64,000 nt of DNA from Paraescarpia echinospica (GCA_020002185.1 CM034533.1:54048870-54112869); one strand, 5' to 3'. Counted from the stretch's first letter, positions 11,409 through 25,100 are shown. A program made the numbers and translations. The notes: generated by a model not told the origin, from the letters alone.

Positions 11409-13561
11409 TTGGTAACTGTGTATACCTGGTAACACAATGTGAATCACCACACGGTGCACAGACAATGGTTATAAGCCAAACAACACCCATGGGAATACTT
11501 CCCCTGCAGGCAGATGAGAATATGGCTTCAGCAAATACCCATTGATAAACAAGTTATCTAGTCCATTTTGTTGATCACTTTACCTATGACATGCTAATAA
11601 ATAGCATAGCTTCACATCTACAGACCAATTATTATCTTTACAGGGCAACTTCCCATTGAGCCGAGAAACTGCTGCACTACGACATTGGTTTGGCCAGTGC
11701 AGTTTCGGCAACGTGCGAAAAGATGACGAAGTGAAGACTCTGCAACCAAGAAGTACCTCTCCCTGGAAGGGCAGCAATCTTTCCTCAAGGGAGTCTTGTT
11801 TGTAACACCCTCCTCTGTGTCAGTGTACTGGTCGACATGGTCATCGCTGTCACTGTTGCTGCTGTCACGACTAGTCGACTCATTGTCAGAGCAAACATAC
11901 TCTGGATCTGCAGCAGATGTCACTTCCTCCCCGTTTTAGTCACTCGAGTCACTAATCGGACCAGTCAACAAACTGCACTGCACACTCGTTGACCTCACTG
12001 CTGATGTCACCTGCACAGCAACCTGCTCTGATGCACAGACTGCTTGCACTCTTCTCGTGCGAGTTGATGGCCTGATGTCAACCTGAAAGCATTTGCTGCT
12101 CCTTTTTGGAGTGGAAGCTGTGACTGACTCAGGTGTGGAATCCTCTGTATCACAGGAATCCGTACGAGAGCTGTCATATTCAGTTGCTGTATCTTCAGAT
12201 GACCCATTCTTGGTCGACGGTGGACTATCTCGAGCTGCTGCCAGAATGTCAGCAAATAACTGAAATAACAAATGACCCTTATAGAATTTGCAAAAAAATA
12301 AATTGTTGTAGGTTTCTGACAAAAGCAAACAAAATCCTGTCTTTTACCATCTTGTCAGAAAGGAGTACATCCATTTGTCTAGTCATTTGCCCAGCTTCCA
12401 AGTGTGAACAGACTGCCTAGCTGTGAAAAATACAAATTAATTTCAAGTTGCAAGGTATGTATTGTTTATTCTATGATAAAAACATCATAAATAATTGATA
12501 TCACGCTTACAGAATCTACACAGAGACATAGTTACTTTTGTTATGTTACACTTTTATGCAAACAATTACCTGGAAAATGTGACAATATATTACTTGTGAA
12601 CATTTTATTTTTGGTTATAACTAAACTTCACACTTGGTAGCTGGGCAACAACCCACATCCAAATGTGAACATATTTATTATTTGATAAATTTACTTGATT
12701 TTTTTAATAACATTAAGTTAAAAATCAAATAAATTCATTAATGACATTTTGTAACATCATTAGTAGAATCCTTATCCATTGATATAGTTACTATCATAAC
12801 AATATGTGACTGCAGACATGAACAATCCTGCAATACTCAATTTTATAGTCACTATAGGAAGCCTGCTCCAGGAGTGGTGTAATAATAATAATACCTATTA
12901 GTAACAATAAGTTGAACAAAGCACAATATAATAACAGAAACAATGTAATAGTAACTGGCATATAATATATATACATGTTTATTAATATATGTCGCATCAA
13001 AATATAAATTTAATTATGCTTTCTGTATCCTATTGAACTAGTTTATCCAGGTTTTATGATTGCCAACATCCATCCCATGAATAATGTGGGAGCCGAATAA
13101 TGGTCCTTGGTACATTTCTGAGCTTCTGTTTAAAAAAACATCATGACTTGTGCCAGTAATTAGCAATGCACCAAGCAGTAAGGTGTAATTACACTGATTG
13201 CAATCTATTAAATTGCAGTGACATTTCTTTTGTCTTCCATTCATTCATGTTATACAGACATAAAATGAAAAATATGTTCTATCCGTAAACGTTGTTAGTA
13301 GATAATACAAGATACAATAGTTATATTTTTGTTCTAAATATTTATCTCGGTACATACTGTAGTTCCAATTCAAAATGTAATGATAATACCTTCAAATGTA
13401 ATAGTATATATTGCATGATGTACATTGTCTTCGATATTCAACTGTAATAAAATGGAAACTAGGCAATAGCAATATATGACACTGTAATGTAATTCACCAT
13501 AGGCCTGTGCACTGGAGTTATGAAAATACAAATCAATAAATTACTATTGAAATATTAAAAA

Positions 13562-13826
13562 TTCTATAGTAACAAATGTAACAGTACTTGTGTGTTACAA
13601 TAGTGTGTGTTATGAAAGCTGCTCTCTACTGTAAGAATTCTATAGTAACAAATGTAACAGTACTTGTGTGTTACAATAGTGTGTGTTATGTAACAGTACT
13701 TGTGTGTTACAATAGTGTGTGTTATGAAAGCTGCATCTACTGTAAGAATTCTATAGTAACAAATGTAACAGTACTTGTGTGTTACAATAGTGTGTGTTAT
13801 GAAAGCTGCATCTACTGTAAGAATTA
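13562..13826. repeat. ~85-bp minisatellite with internal partial copy
   Basis: Three full units and one partial unit share acttgtgtgttacaatagtg and aagaattctatagtaac. It lies in the putative intron of the THAP gene. Confidence 0.9.
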
Positions 13827-13859
13827 TATTTATTGAAAACATTACTTTTGAAAACTTAA

Positions 13860-15060
13860 ACATAATATATTATTAACTCGATGAATACATACTGTAATCT
13901 ACAGGGTGTTCAATGTGGTAACCATTCAATATTAATAATAATTAATCACATCTACCTGCAAGGTTTACCAATTGCAATGGTGATCAGGGTGATGTTAGGC
14001 ATGGGTTAATTGCATGGGTTAATTATAGTAATAATAAGTATCCGACATGTCACATCCATGTTACCCAGTTCCTGCCATTTCCACCTAGCATGCTTTAATT
14101 ACCAGTAGATCAGGTTCAGATAACTATTTTAACTGGAGGGAGAATGCAGTGGGCCAGCTGGAGGTGGCTGGTGTATTTGTTATTCATAGCTGGAAAGACC
14201 TACAAAGTGCAATGTCAACTGGTAATTAATTAGATTTGATCTTTGATCAGTTGACTAGGGCAAACACTACACTTAGTTCCTCAGTCAAGTGGAGGAGTCA
14301 CAACAAAGGAGTCCAATTAGCTGGATTAGCAGACAGGTGCCAAACACTGTAATAAACTGTTTCTACAGAGAATACTGATGGGGGATAATTCTTCAGCAAG
14401 TCATTGATGACATAAGACTTTAGTGAGTCATGTGTCAGAGGAGGAGGTAATTTATGTGTACATACATTTGATGTTGATCAAAATGCATGGCACTTTCATA
14501 AAGTCCAAGTATTGTCATTTAAAAAACAACAAATGTTATGTATGAAAAATAATAATTAATTTATGCAAATTCAACGTTAAATACATTTGAAAATATAATT
14601 ATTCTTCCATCTGCAAATTCACATTGCAATGTTCTACATCCAAGTATTGCTTCTTACGGTTTAAAAAACTTATTATAACAGACTAACCTGACTCGGCAAC
14701 GAGTATAATTAAAATAATTATTTCTTATTTGCATGTAAAAGTAAATAGATTAATTAAATGCATAACTAACAAATTAGCATCAATTAATTTGGTGACGTTT
14801 TTGTTTTATTGCCTTACATTCCTGTAACCATGATAATGATAAAAACAGTCACCTGAATCGATTTGATTACACTATCAAATTTTCCACAAAACTGAGTATA
14901 TGTAGATTTATTATAGTAGTATCGTGCATAACTACAACATTTAGAATATAAGATACTTAGGAAGAGTTCCGTGATATGATTGGAACCAATGGGATACAAT
15001 GACAATAAGTTGAATAACTTATTTTGACACTTGACACACACGAGACCGTCCAGTCCATGC
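13860..15060. other. Intronic/non-coding stretch
   Basis: Low-complexity AT-rich DNA. A segment around 14100-14440 looks like old dispersed repeat (fragments such as aactggtaattaattaga) but I could not delimit it. No exon is supported. Confidence 0.35.
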
Positions 15061-15604
15061 ATTATACTAGACCTACAGAATAATAATAGTAGATATAACA
15101 TGTAAGAATTACCTTGATTCGTTGCCGCTTTCGGTAAGCAGACCTCGTAAATTCACCACTCGTCGAAGGAACCTGGTACCCCAAGAAGCCATGGGTGTAG
15201 TTGCTGAGCCGGCTGTAGTGACAGCGGCAGCGGAGCCTGCAGCGGCGACTGCGGCACTGGAACAACGCTTGCGAGACCCGCTTGCCTTCGACTCGGGCAA
15301 AGCGGCCGTCGATCCTGCCCGTGCCGACGCCTGTCTTCTGCGGATTGATGGCATCAATGCAGCTTCTACTGCCGGGAATATTGTTGGGACTGCATCGCTT
15401 TTCAACGATATTCGAGCACCAGGATATCCAAGGGTTGCCAACATCTCCGGATCGCGATCAAAACAGCTTTTCTCAAAATGAGCGGAGCAAAGCCGGCTGT
15501 GTTTCTTCAATAAAACTGGATCCGTAGGGAACCGAAAAAAATGGTGTTGCTGTATGTTTAGAAGAGTTTGCATTACAACCGAATGCCGCACAATGAACCA
15601 TGAT

Positions 15605-16985
15605 GACTCTGACGTCACATCTCGGCATCCCGAAAAGCGCGCCAAAAATATGCATATTCGAAAATGTCCGGATGTACAGCATAAAATGTGGAATTTTTAA
15701 TTCTTCGATTTTGGGGGATTTTTTTGGCTTGGTGGACATGGAAATATATAGCAGGATCTAATTTAATATGAATTCAAGCAATAGATGTTTTTATTCCCTT
15801 TAATATTAAATATACTAAATAAATTGCGATTACAGACAACATATTGTATTGCCCATTACGCCTACTGGCGTTTAGGGCAGCGACGAAGTTCCTCCTGTAG
15901 AGTAAATTGCGATTAATAAGTCTGAAAGTGTTTGAAATTTGAATACAAAATGTTCCAATTGTAAACAATATACATGCAGATTCATAACATGTTGTATTCA
16001 CAATCTGGCGGGATGCATATAAGTTGGGTCAGCCCGAAGGTCCTTTGATGTTCGGCGTATTCGCGCGGTTCCCACATTCAAGAGAACTGATTAATCTAAC
16101 TTTCTGCTAATAACTACCACCCCTGATTGATTCCGAGTAACATAACAGGCAACCTTGCTACGTCCCTCGTCCTGGTGGACAATGGTGGGGCGAGAACATT
16201 CACCACTGCATGACAACACGTTGATGTGCAATTAACCGAAGTACCTAACAGTCCTGACTCCCCGTGTAACATCACTGATCTCAATCAGCGTACACCAACC
16301 CAGCCTGACAGCACACAACTTTTCAACATTGCAGTATTTTCATCTCAACCTTGTTTCCAGTGGCACCGTCTGGATTGTTGATCACTACTCAATTCTCTCA
16401 GGCGGGAGAAAGGTCCTCTAGACAAGCACAACATATCGCAGAATAGTAAAACACGTAAGTACGTCATAAAATGTAAAGCGAACGTAAATTTACAGTGGTG
16501 CCCTCTGGAGAGTGGCTCGCCAGCAGAAAACACCTGTAACTCAATACCTCTAACTATCGTTGCGTTTTAATACATCGCAAACGGGTAGATCATAGGTCAA
16601 TGGTCCGCGCAAGGGAATGAACACAGGAACAGGCGCGTGGACCCCAGCGCCTGGGAGGAGATTACGTTACAATGCCGCAAAGTGATCGTATTAATAGTGG
16701 CATATATCGATGTTGCTATGTGGCATCCCATGCGTTGCAAGCGACCCGACGTGTGCGTCCATTGCTCACCGTAAACATGGAGCTGCAGCGTTCTCCTACA
16801 TAATGCATGTTGTTTACAGACACCAGTGCCTTTCACCGATGTTGATAATTGTGTTTACCCGTTGTCTTGGCTACGCGTAAACGATATTAGTAATTACTCG
16901 TTGGTAGCATTCAAACGCGGCGATCACGTACCGAGTCGGTGGAATGTCGAGAGTGTGTAAAACAGCCGTCATAATTCAACTCCTG
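15605..16985. other. Non-coding stretch between THAP gene and satellite
   Basis: I see no exon, RNA gene or clear repeat. Short ORFs at 16345-16836 lack motifs. Confidence 0.4.
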
Positions 16986-16987
16986 TG

Positions 16988-19264
16988 CAAAATAGCTAAT
17001 TCGGATGATACATGAATATAGGAAGAGTTAGCTGTCAGTGACACACCCTATAAAATAGCTAATACGGATGATACATGACTATAGGAAGAGTTAGCTGTCA
17101 GTGACACACCCTATAAAATAGCTAATTCGGATGATACATGAATATAGGAAGAGTTAGCTGTCAGTGACACACCCTATAAAATAGCTAATACGGATGATAC
17201 ATGAATATAGGAAGAGTTAGCTGTCAGTGACACACCCTATAAAATAGCTAATTCGGATGATACATGAATATAGGAAGAGTTAGCTGTCAGTGACACACCC
17301 TATAAAATAGCTAATACGGATGATACACGACTATAGGAAGAGTTAGCTGTCAGTGACACACCCTATAAAATAGCTAATACGGATGATACATGACTATAGG
17401 AAGAGTTAGCTGTCAGTGACACACCCTATAAAATAGCTAATACGGATGATACATGAATATAGGAAGAGTTAGCTGTCAGTGACACACCCTATAAAATAGC
17501 TAATACGGATGATACATGACTATAGGAAGAGTTAGCTGTCAGTGACACACCCTATAAAATAGCTAATACGGATGATACATGAATATAGGAAGAGTTAGCT
17601 GTCAGTGACACACCCTATAAAATAGCTAATACGGATGATACATGACTATAGGAAGAGTTAGCTGTCAGTGACATACCCTATAAACTAGCTAATACGGATG
17701 ATACATGAATATAGGAAGAGTTAGCTGTCAGTGACACACCCTATAAAATAGCTAATATGGATGATACATGAATATAGGAAGAGTTAGCTGTCAGTGACAC
17801 ACCCTATAAAATAGCTAATACGGATGATACATGACTATAGGAAGAGTTAGCTGTCAGTGACACACCCTATAAAATAGCTAATACGGATGATACATGAATA
17901 TAGGAAGAGTTAGCTGTCAGTGACACACCCTATAAAATAGCTAATACGGATGATACATGACTATAGGAAGAGTTAGCTGTCAGTGACACACCCTATAAAA
18001 TAGCTAATACGGATGATACATGAATATAGGAAGAGTTAGCTGTCAGTGACACACCCTATAAAATAGCTAATACGGATGATACATGAATATAGGAAGAGTT
18101 AGCTGTCAGTGACACACCCTATAAAATAGCTAATACGGATGATACATGACTATAGGAAGAGTTAGCTGTCAGTGACACACCCTATAAAATAGCTAATACG
18201 GATGATACATGAATATAGGAAGAGTTAGCTGTCAGTGACACACCCTATAAAATAGCTAATACGGATGATACATGAATATAGGAAGAGTTAGCTGTCAGTG
18301 ACACACCTATAAAATAGCTAATACGGATGATACGCGAGGCTATAGGAAGGTTGGCTGTCAGTATTACACCCTATAAAATAGCTATCTAGGATGATACATG
18401 AATATAGGAAGAGTTAGCTGTCAGTGACACACCTATAAAATAGCTAATACGGATGATACATGACTATATAGGAAGAGTTAGCTGTGTTGTACACCCTATA
18501 AAATAGCTAATACGGATGATACGGCTATAGGAAGGAGGTTGGCTGTCAGTGACACACCCTATAAAATAGCTAATACGGATGATACATGACTATAGGAAGA
18601 GTTGGCTGTCCAGTGACACACCCTATAAAATAAGCTAATACGGATGATACATGACTATAGGAAGAGTTAGCTGTCAGTGACACACCCTATAAATAGCTAA
18701 TTCGGATGATACATGAATATAGGAAGAGTTAGCTGTCAGTGACACACCCTATAAAATAGCTAATACGGATGATACATGACTATAGGAAGAGTTAGCTGTC
18801 AGTGACACACCCTATAAAATAGCTAATACGGATGATACATGAATATAGGAAGAGTTAGCTGTCAGTGACACACCCTATAAAATAGCTAATACGGATGATA
18901 CATGAATATAGGAAGAGTTAGCTGTCAGTGACACACCCTATAAAATAGCTAATACGGATGATACATGAATATAGGAAGAGTTAGCTGTCAGTGACACACC
19001 CTATAAAATAGCTAATACGGATGATACATGACTATAGGAAGAGTTAGCTGTCAGTGACACACCCTATAAAATAGCTAATACGGATGATACATGACTATAG
19101 GAAGAGTTAGCTGTCAGTGACACACCCTATAAAATAGCTAATACGGATGATACATGAATATAGGAAGAGTTAGCTGTCAGTGACACACCCTATAAAATAG
19201 CTAATACGGATGATACATGACTATAGGAAGAGTTAGCTGTCAGTGACACACCCTATAAAATCAG
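16988..19264. repeat. 63-bp satellite array, ~36 copies
   Basis: Nearly identical 63-bp units carry aaaatagctaatacggatga, gaagagttagctgtcagtga and cacaccctat. Copies differ mainly at two sites: taatac or taattc, and gaatata or gactata. Most of the array is almost perfect, but copies at about 18300-18700 have small indels and substitutions (gtattacacc, gaaggttggc). No frame is conserved. The array ends abruptly at 19264. Confidence 0.97.
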
Positions 19265-21010
19265 CTACTAATATTTCAGTCACGCTGCCGTAGCTATTAT
19301 ATCACATTCAGTTACCATTATTGTAGCTGTCAGACTAAGTTACAGTTAGTTAGTTATTGCCCCGACCGACACAGACGGTCTATCGTAGCATGCAGGGGTC
19401 GAAATTAAGAAATGTAACCCTCTCGCCAGGGGGACTAGTAGCCTTAATATGTTACTCGTCCCCATGAAAAAATCACGTCCCAATTTTTGGTGAACATCGT
19501 CAAAATGCGACCTTTTAAACGCAAATTCGTATGTTGACCTGCAATGCTCCTTAACAAAAATTACAATTAAATATCAATTTCATAATTGACGATGCAACGT
19601 AACTATTTCGTTCAATTAGTACTAAATCAGATCTCGAGGTTCTGGACGTTGTCAACAGCCGCATGACTCGAGTCCTCCACAATGTCAGTGATGATGTGTC
19701 ACGCCGATCAACGGCATCGCCAAAGGCAGCCAGCGTGAGCGGCAATGGCACAATGCCAGCAAACGAACTTTTGTACGCTCATCCAGTTCGATCCCTGGTA
19801 GCAGGCTTAGAAAATAATGCTGCCATCTGGCGAGTATTTGGTAACTATTATGAAATAAACATGCCACCTAGCGAACACATTACTATTTAATTTACCAAGT
19901 CTTAACTTGATTCAACAATATTTACGATAAAATAAAAAAATACGTTATTATTAAATGATGCACATATGTTCATCGGGACTTTTCCGCATTTTTCTTTTGA
20001 TATTTCAACATTAGTTAAATTGTGATTCACCAATGTTGCAGTTGCCACTGAATATACAGAAACCACATATAACCGTGTGGAATTATTTGTGTTCTGCTTA
20101 CCAAACATACTTTTGTGCATGAGAAATGCTTACCACCAAACACAACTTTAATTATATTAGCTATTTATTTTCTGTAAAAATACAAATTCCTATAAATGTT
20201 GCACGTAATATACACTTTATGTGCATAGTGAAAGATGCATCATAACAATTGCTTTCATAAACTGATGGTGCATGTTTAACATACAAAAGTGAGACTATTT
20301 AAGGCACACAATGAACAACCTTTAAGACAAGGTGTCGCTGGAATACTAGTGTAGTCATAATGTCACGTATGACATTGAAACACACATGCATACTCACAAT
20401 TTTCTTGTAGAAAAAATGCAAGCTGACCGACAAAAAACATTATTGCTGATAAACCTTAAATAGATTTAATAAGGAACCATGCAAATAAGAAATATTGATT
20501 GTGCTTGAACAATTAAACTTACAGGTTCTTTCCACAACAACGCCCCTAGTGGCCACATGTTCATAATATTGACTCTAATAATGACTCGGCTCTCTTGACT
20601 TTTCAAAAACAACTTTTTGAAAAGTCAACATTGACATGACCAATTCAAGACAATTATGCGATCAATGACATTTGAGTGAAACTGAGAAAATCGCAGTTGA
20701 GATTTGACAATGATAATGCAGTAAATAGACTGCCACTGGAAGGAATGCAACGCAATAAGCTGGAAATAACTTGAGTGAAACTGATTAATTGTAGAAACAT
20801 ATGGTGATGGTCGTTAAGAAATTTTGGTTGATGGCAGTTTGGGGTTATTCCACTGACATGCACAATTATTCCTACATGACAATGACAAGATTAAATAATT
20901 ATTTTGATAGTTTTGTCTCTTCCAGAGAGAATAAATGAAGCCCATGTCTGCCAGATGGCAGCATGTGGACAATGTCCTTTGATGTACAGAACAGCCTGCT
21001 GCTCTGGTAT
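19265..21010. other. Non-coding stretch with a single hAT-like end
   Basis: At 19394 the sequence caggggtcgaaattaag matches the style of hAT-type terminal repeats (compare cagggctcgacattaac at 44088), but no matching right end is visible. The remainder has no supported exon. Confidence 0.35.
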
Positions 21011-21016
21011 GACATC

Positions 21017-21300
21017 CTTGTTGTCACAACAACATGACATCCTTGTTGTCACAACAACATGACATCCTTGTTGTCACAACATGACATCCTTGTTGTCACA
21101 ACAACATGACATCCTTGTTGTCACAACAACATGACATCCTTGTTGTCACAACAACATGACATCCTTGTTGTCACAACATGACATCCTTGTTGTCACAACA
21201 ACATGACATCCTTGTTGTCACAACAACATGACATCCTTGTTGTCACAACAACATGACATCCTTGTTGTCACAACAACATGACATCCTTGTCATTACAACA
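21017..21300. repeat. 22/25-bp minisatellite (catgacatccttgttgtcac)
   Basis: About twelve copies of catgacatccttgttgtcac followed by aacaa or aa, with decayed copies to 21410. Units contain the self-complementary pair gacat...ttgttgtcacaacaa. Confidence 0.95.
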
Positions 21301-22053
21301 CATCTTCAACACCATGACATCCTTGTCAACCAGATAGCCTTGTCACCATGACAACATGATATACCTGTCAACAAGACATCGTTGTCACCAGGACAACATG
21401 ACATCCAACAGTGTCACAGCCATCAGGATATGGCGGAACCGACAGTCAATAGCAAATTTGTCTTGGCGTAATGTAGATGATGAATTGCCAATGTTTTTGT
21501 TGGAAATGCTCCAAGTAGTTCTGATGATAAGCTGTGGCCGTCGCTGAAACAGAGAGAGAGTATTAAACCACAGCAGTTAACAAATGGCTACTGGCACTCT
21601 CTGAACACATTGGTGTCGAAACGTCATAGTGGAAAATTATTCATCCAAAATTTTAAAATGTAGTATCATAATACTCTGGGTACATTTACTCACACATTGT
21701 GTAAACATATAGTATGCTTAAACAGTGTTATAATTAGTATGGTCGATTAGATTTTTTTTTTTAAATACACCCACATTTGGAAACAGCACTGATCTCTGCG
21801 TGGATATGCTAGTGAAAGTGGTGCCACCTAGTGTTAAAACATGGACGTTCACTTTGTTCACCAGGTGACACCACATATTTTGTGTACAGCAATGGTGTTC
21901 TGTAGCGTCGCCTCGAGTTGGGTAAAACATACATTTTGGTAAACCACTTGCGGTTATTGCATGTTTTGGTGAACCATTTGTGGTTATCACATCATAATAT
22001 TATATCAGGGATACATATCTAAAATAATTTATGAGCCAAAGTTTGCAGTGGTG

Positions 22054-22134
22054 AGGGTGCTTAGCAATCAGATGTGCAGTTATCAATCTTAAACTTTAAG
22101 GCTGATTACTGCACATCTGATTGCTAAGCACCCT
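22054..22134. repeat. Long perfect hairpin, 27-bp arms
   Basis: The arm at 22054-22080 (agggtgcttagcaatcagat plus gtgcagt) is exactly complementary to 22108-22134. The 27-nt loop has further partial pairing (tatcaatc against ggctgatta). It lies 5 bp beyond the likely TAF5L stop, so it would be in the 3' UTR of that transcript. It may be a small MITE remnant or an RNA structure. Confidence 0.85.
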
Positions 22135-22139
22135 GTAAG

Positions 22140-25100
22140 TTAAAGACGGACATATAATAGAGTATCACCGCTATGTACATTACGAACATTCTGGAAACAT
22201 CTTATTGGAAGTGACTGGCAAATGATTGAATTAAGCATTGAACGGTCTGGTATCCACACATTCACACTGTGGTCAACGGATACAGCACTGAAAAGTCTGC
22301 TGATATAATATTCTGCCATCTCTGCTTCTTCACATCAGTGAAGAGGTTATTACAAAATTGAGACGCAGACACAGGTCAGTTGACAACAAACAACATTGAC
22401 CTATTCAGAGATTGGTTAATTTTGGCTCTACGCAAAGTATCCCGGGTAAAAATGCATTCAACTGCGTAGCGTGAACTTCAATTTAACCAAACAGTAACAA
22501 GAACAGTGGTGATGAAAGTGGTCAAAGTGAGTTTGACATAGCACAAGCAACATACAATAACCTTAAGTCAATCGGCAGTTCAATCACAATGCAAATAAAC
22601 AATTCTTGCTAAACATTCCTCTTTACATTTTGAACAAAATTCTCCCCACAATTCAACGTTCGCAGATGCGCAGTCGCGAAATTGGCAATCTGCGAACAGG
22701 TGTATGAAGTAGGTGAGGAGAGTTTGAAACTCTCACAGACAGGTGTATGAAGTAGTTGAGGAGAGTTTGAAACTCTCACAGACAGGTGTATGAAGTAGGT
22801 GAGGAGAGTTTGAAACTCTCACAGACAGGTGTATGAAGTAGGTGAGGAGAGTTTGAAACTCTCACAGACAGTGCGTCACTCCTTACCCAGCATCGTTGTT
22901 GGTCTGGCTTCCTGCCTGTATATGCCACATCCTCAACGTGCTATCTAACCCCCCTAAAACAGGGTGCAATAAAACATGATGCTAATTATTACAATATAAA
23001 TTAAATTACCCTCAATAAAAATGCTATACCATTACATAGAATTCTGTACAAAATTATATAAATTCTATAGATGTTTCGCACATCATGAAGCTTTTTTACC
23101 CTGTTTAACACGCCTATAAGTCAAAAACTATTTAACCTACAACAGTGCGATATGAAAAGCTTATTCTAGATGTGAACAGACATCATATTATCGTTTATGT
23201 ACAATATTCACTCACAATTTGCCAATGGAATTAAGTGTGAAAGTGAACTTGTAAGCGATTTTAGACATATATTTCAACAACTTTAAAAACACACCTGCAT
23301 CATACATGGGTCAAATGTACAACATACAAACTTTCTACCTCAATTAGTTTACTAGATACCGACCCAGGAAGTTGGTAGAAAGTGAAAAGAGACTGACCTG
23401 AGGACAAGACTGAGCTGTCTGTGTTGAAGCAGAGAGAGTAGACCGTGTCTGTGTGTCCCTTCAGGTCCTGCACCAAGGTCCCCGCTGACAGGTCCCACAC
23501 CTGCAAACAGACCGTACACAATACATGTTCAGTCAGACAGACAGCTAGCTAGACAAACAGACAGCCATATGTACAGACAGCCAAACAACCAGCTAGCCAG
23601 ACAGACAGCCAGACAGAGACATACAGACAGACAACTAGCCAGACAAACAGGATTCTCTAGCCAGACAGATGGACAGCCAGTCAGCCAGATATATACAGAC
23701 AGAAAGTTAGACAACCGGCCAGCCATCTGTCCGCCCACCCACCCACCCCTCCACACACTCACCCATCCACCCATTAACCAACCCATCCACCCACCCAATC
23801 CTCCACCCCCCACACCCATCCCTACCTTGACCCTCCTGTCCTCCCCAGCGGAGGCAAGATATTGTCCGTTAGGAGAGAAGGCAAGGGAGTGGACCGTGCC
23901 GCGGTGGCCGTGGAACAATCGCACCGCCTTCCCATCCTGGACACTCCACAGTCGAACCGTCTTGTCACATGACCCTGTTGCTAGGTAACACCCATTCGGG
24001 TGGAATCGCACGCACTGTCGACAGAAGACCCCAGTCATGGCAGCTCGGCAAACAGTCAACATATAGTTACACGATAGACTCACAACCTGCTTGTTTTACT
24101 TGTAGATGTAGCCACATTTCTTGTATGAAAATATTAAATAAATAAATAAATAAATGAGGAACTGCATTAACTACAGTCAAACCTTGCTTTACGGTCACCT
24201 CTGTAATAAAGCCACCTTGCAATTAAGGTCACCATAAGATAGTCACAAATTATTTCTTTAACAAGAAAATACAGGAAATTAGTCCCGATAATGCGGTCAC
24301 CTCGCTATTCATGTCACTTTTGTCCAGTCGCGAGGGTGACATTAATAGTGAGGTCCACTGTATTACTTAAAGTGGAGATATTTCTTATACGAAAATATTA
24401 AATAAATAAGGAATTGCATTGACTACTTCTTAAGCCATATTTCTTGTAGCAAAATATTAAATAAATAAATGAACAATTGTATTAATCACTTTTCAAAGCA
24501 GCCCTATTTTCTTGTATGAAAATGATAAATAAACTATGCTCTTTCTCAAACAAAACAATGCTGCAAGTGATGTAAATGTACACTATCCCCAAAGACATAT
24601 CCACCAGACTTTGTTCTCTTCTACACATGAACTAGGTGATGACCCAACGTACATCTATGTCCATCGTATGTCCTATGAAGGTGCGTACTGGGTAGAGTCT
24701 GTCAGGACTCCAGAGTCGCGCCGTACGGTCATGGGAGCAACTCGCAAAGAACGCTCCAGTCGAACTGTCAACACAATATACACGTCAACCCATTAACATG
24801 ACTATGACACGTCTACACTCTTTGAAATTGACAGCTGAAATCAAACAAAATAATTTTTGACATATCCATATATATATATATACACATATGTACATATATA
24901 CACATAAAGGGTCTTTAATCAGCACGTCCCGCCAACTTCCTCAGTACACGTGACGTATCACGTCATCATACATGGGAGCTAGTTTGTAATCTCACATGCA
25001 CCCGCTAAGAACGGATGAGTTTCCCCGAGACCACATACCTTATATCTACGCCCCACACAGGGTAGTTGTGGCCGCGGTAACAAGCCTTGCAGCTACGTGA

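Larger units (their letters stand above)
11642..15601 (-). pseudogene. THAP-domain, Kolobok-transposase-like gene, apparently broken
   Basis: Exon A (15601..15113, donor gtaatt) starts MVHCAAFGCNANSSK, a THAP C2CH zinc-finger start, and continues as FFRFPTDPVLLKK then SRLCSAHF (the C..H half). The two parts are in different frames, joined across a run of seven T at 15535-15541. The usual segment with the conserved tryptophan between 'LLKK' and 'CSxHF' is also missing. Exon B (12259..11642, acceptor ttatttcag, possible donor gtaaag) holds a Ser/acidic linker, an in-frame TAA at 11936-11938, then RYFLVAESSLRHLFARC and a CxxC pair. That motif resembles the 'K(Y/F)xVFESCLxxLF' block of THAP/Kolobok transposase relatives. 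Intact family members are DNA-binding nuclear proteins. Two lesions suggest a pseudogene or old transposon copy; sequence error cannot be excluded. Confidence 0.5.

Noticed and set aside
16988..19264. CRISPR array
   Set aside because: Uniform 63-bp tandem units with no unique spacers, no cas genes, and eukaryotic context.
23529..24083. 184-codon ORF as a single gene
   Set aside because: Only 23826-24014 is TAF5L exon 12; the rest is low-complexity intron sequence.
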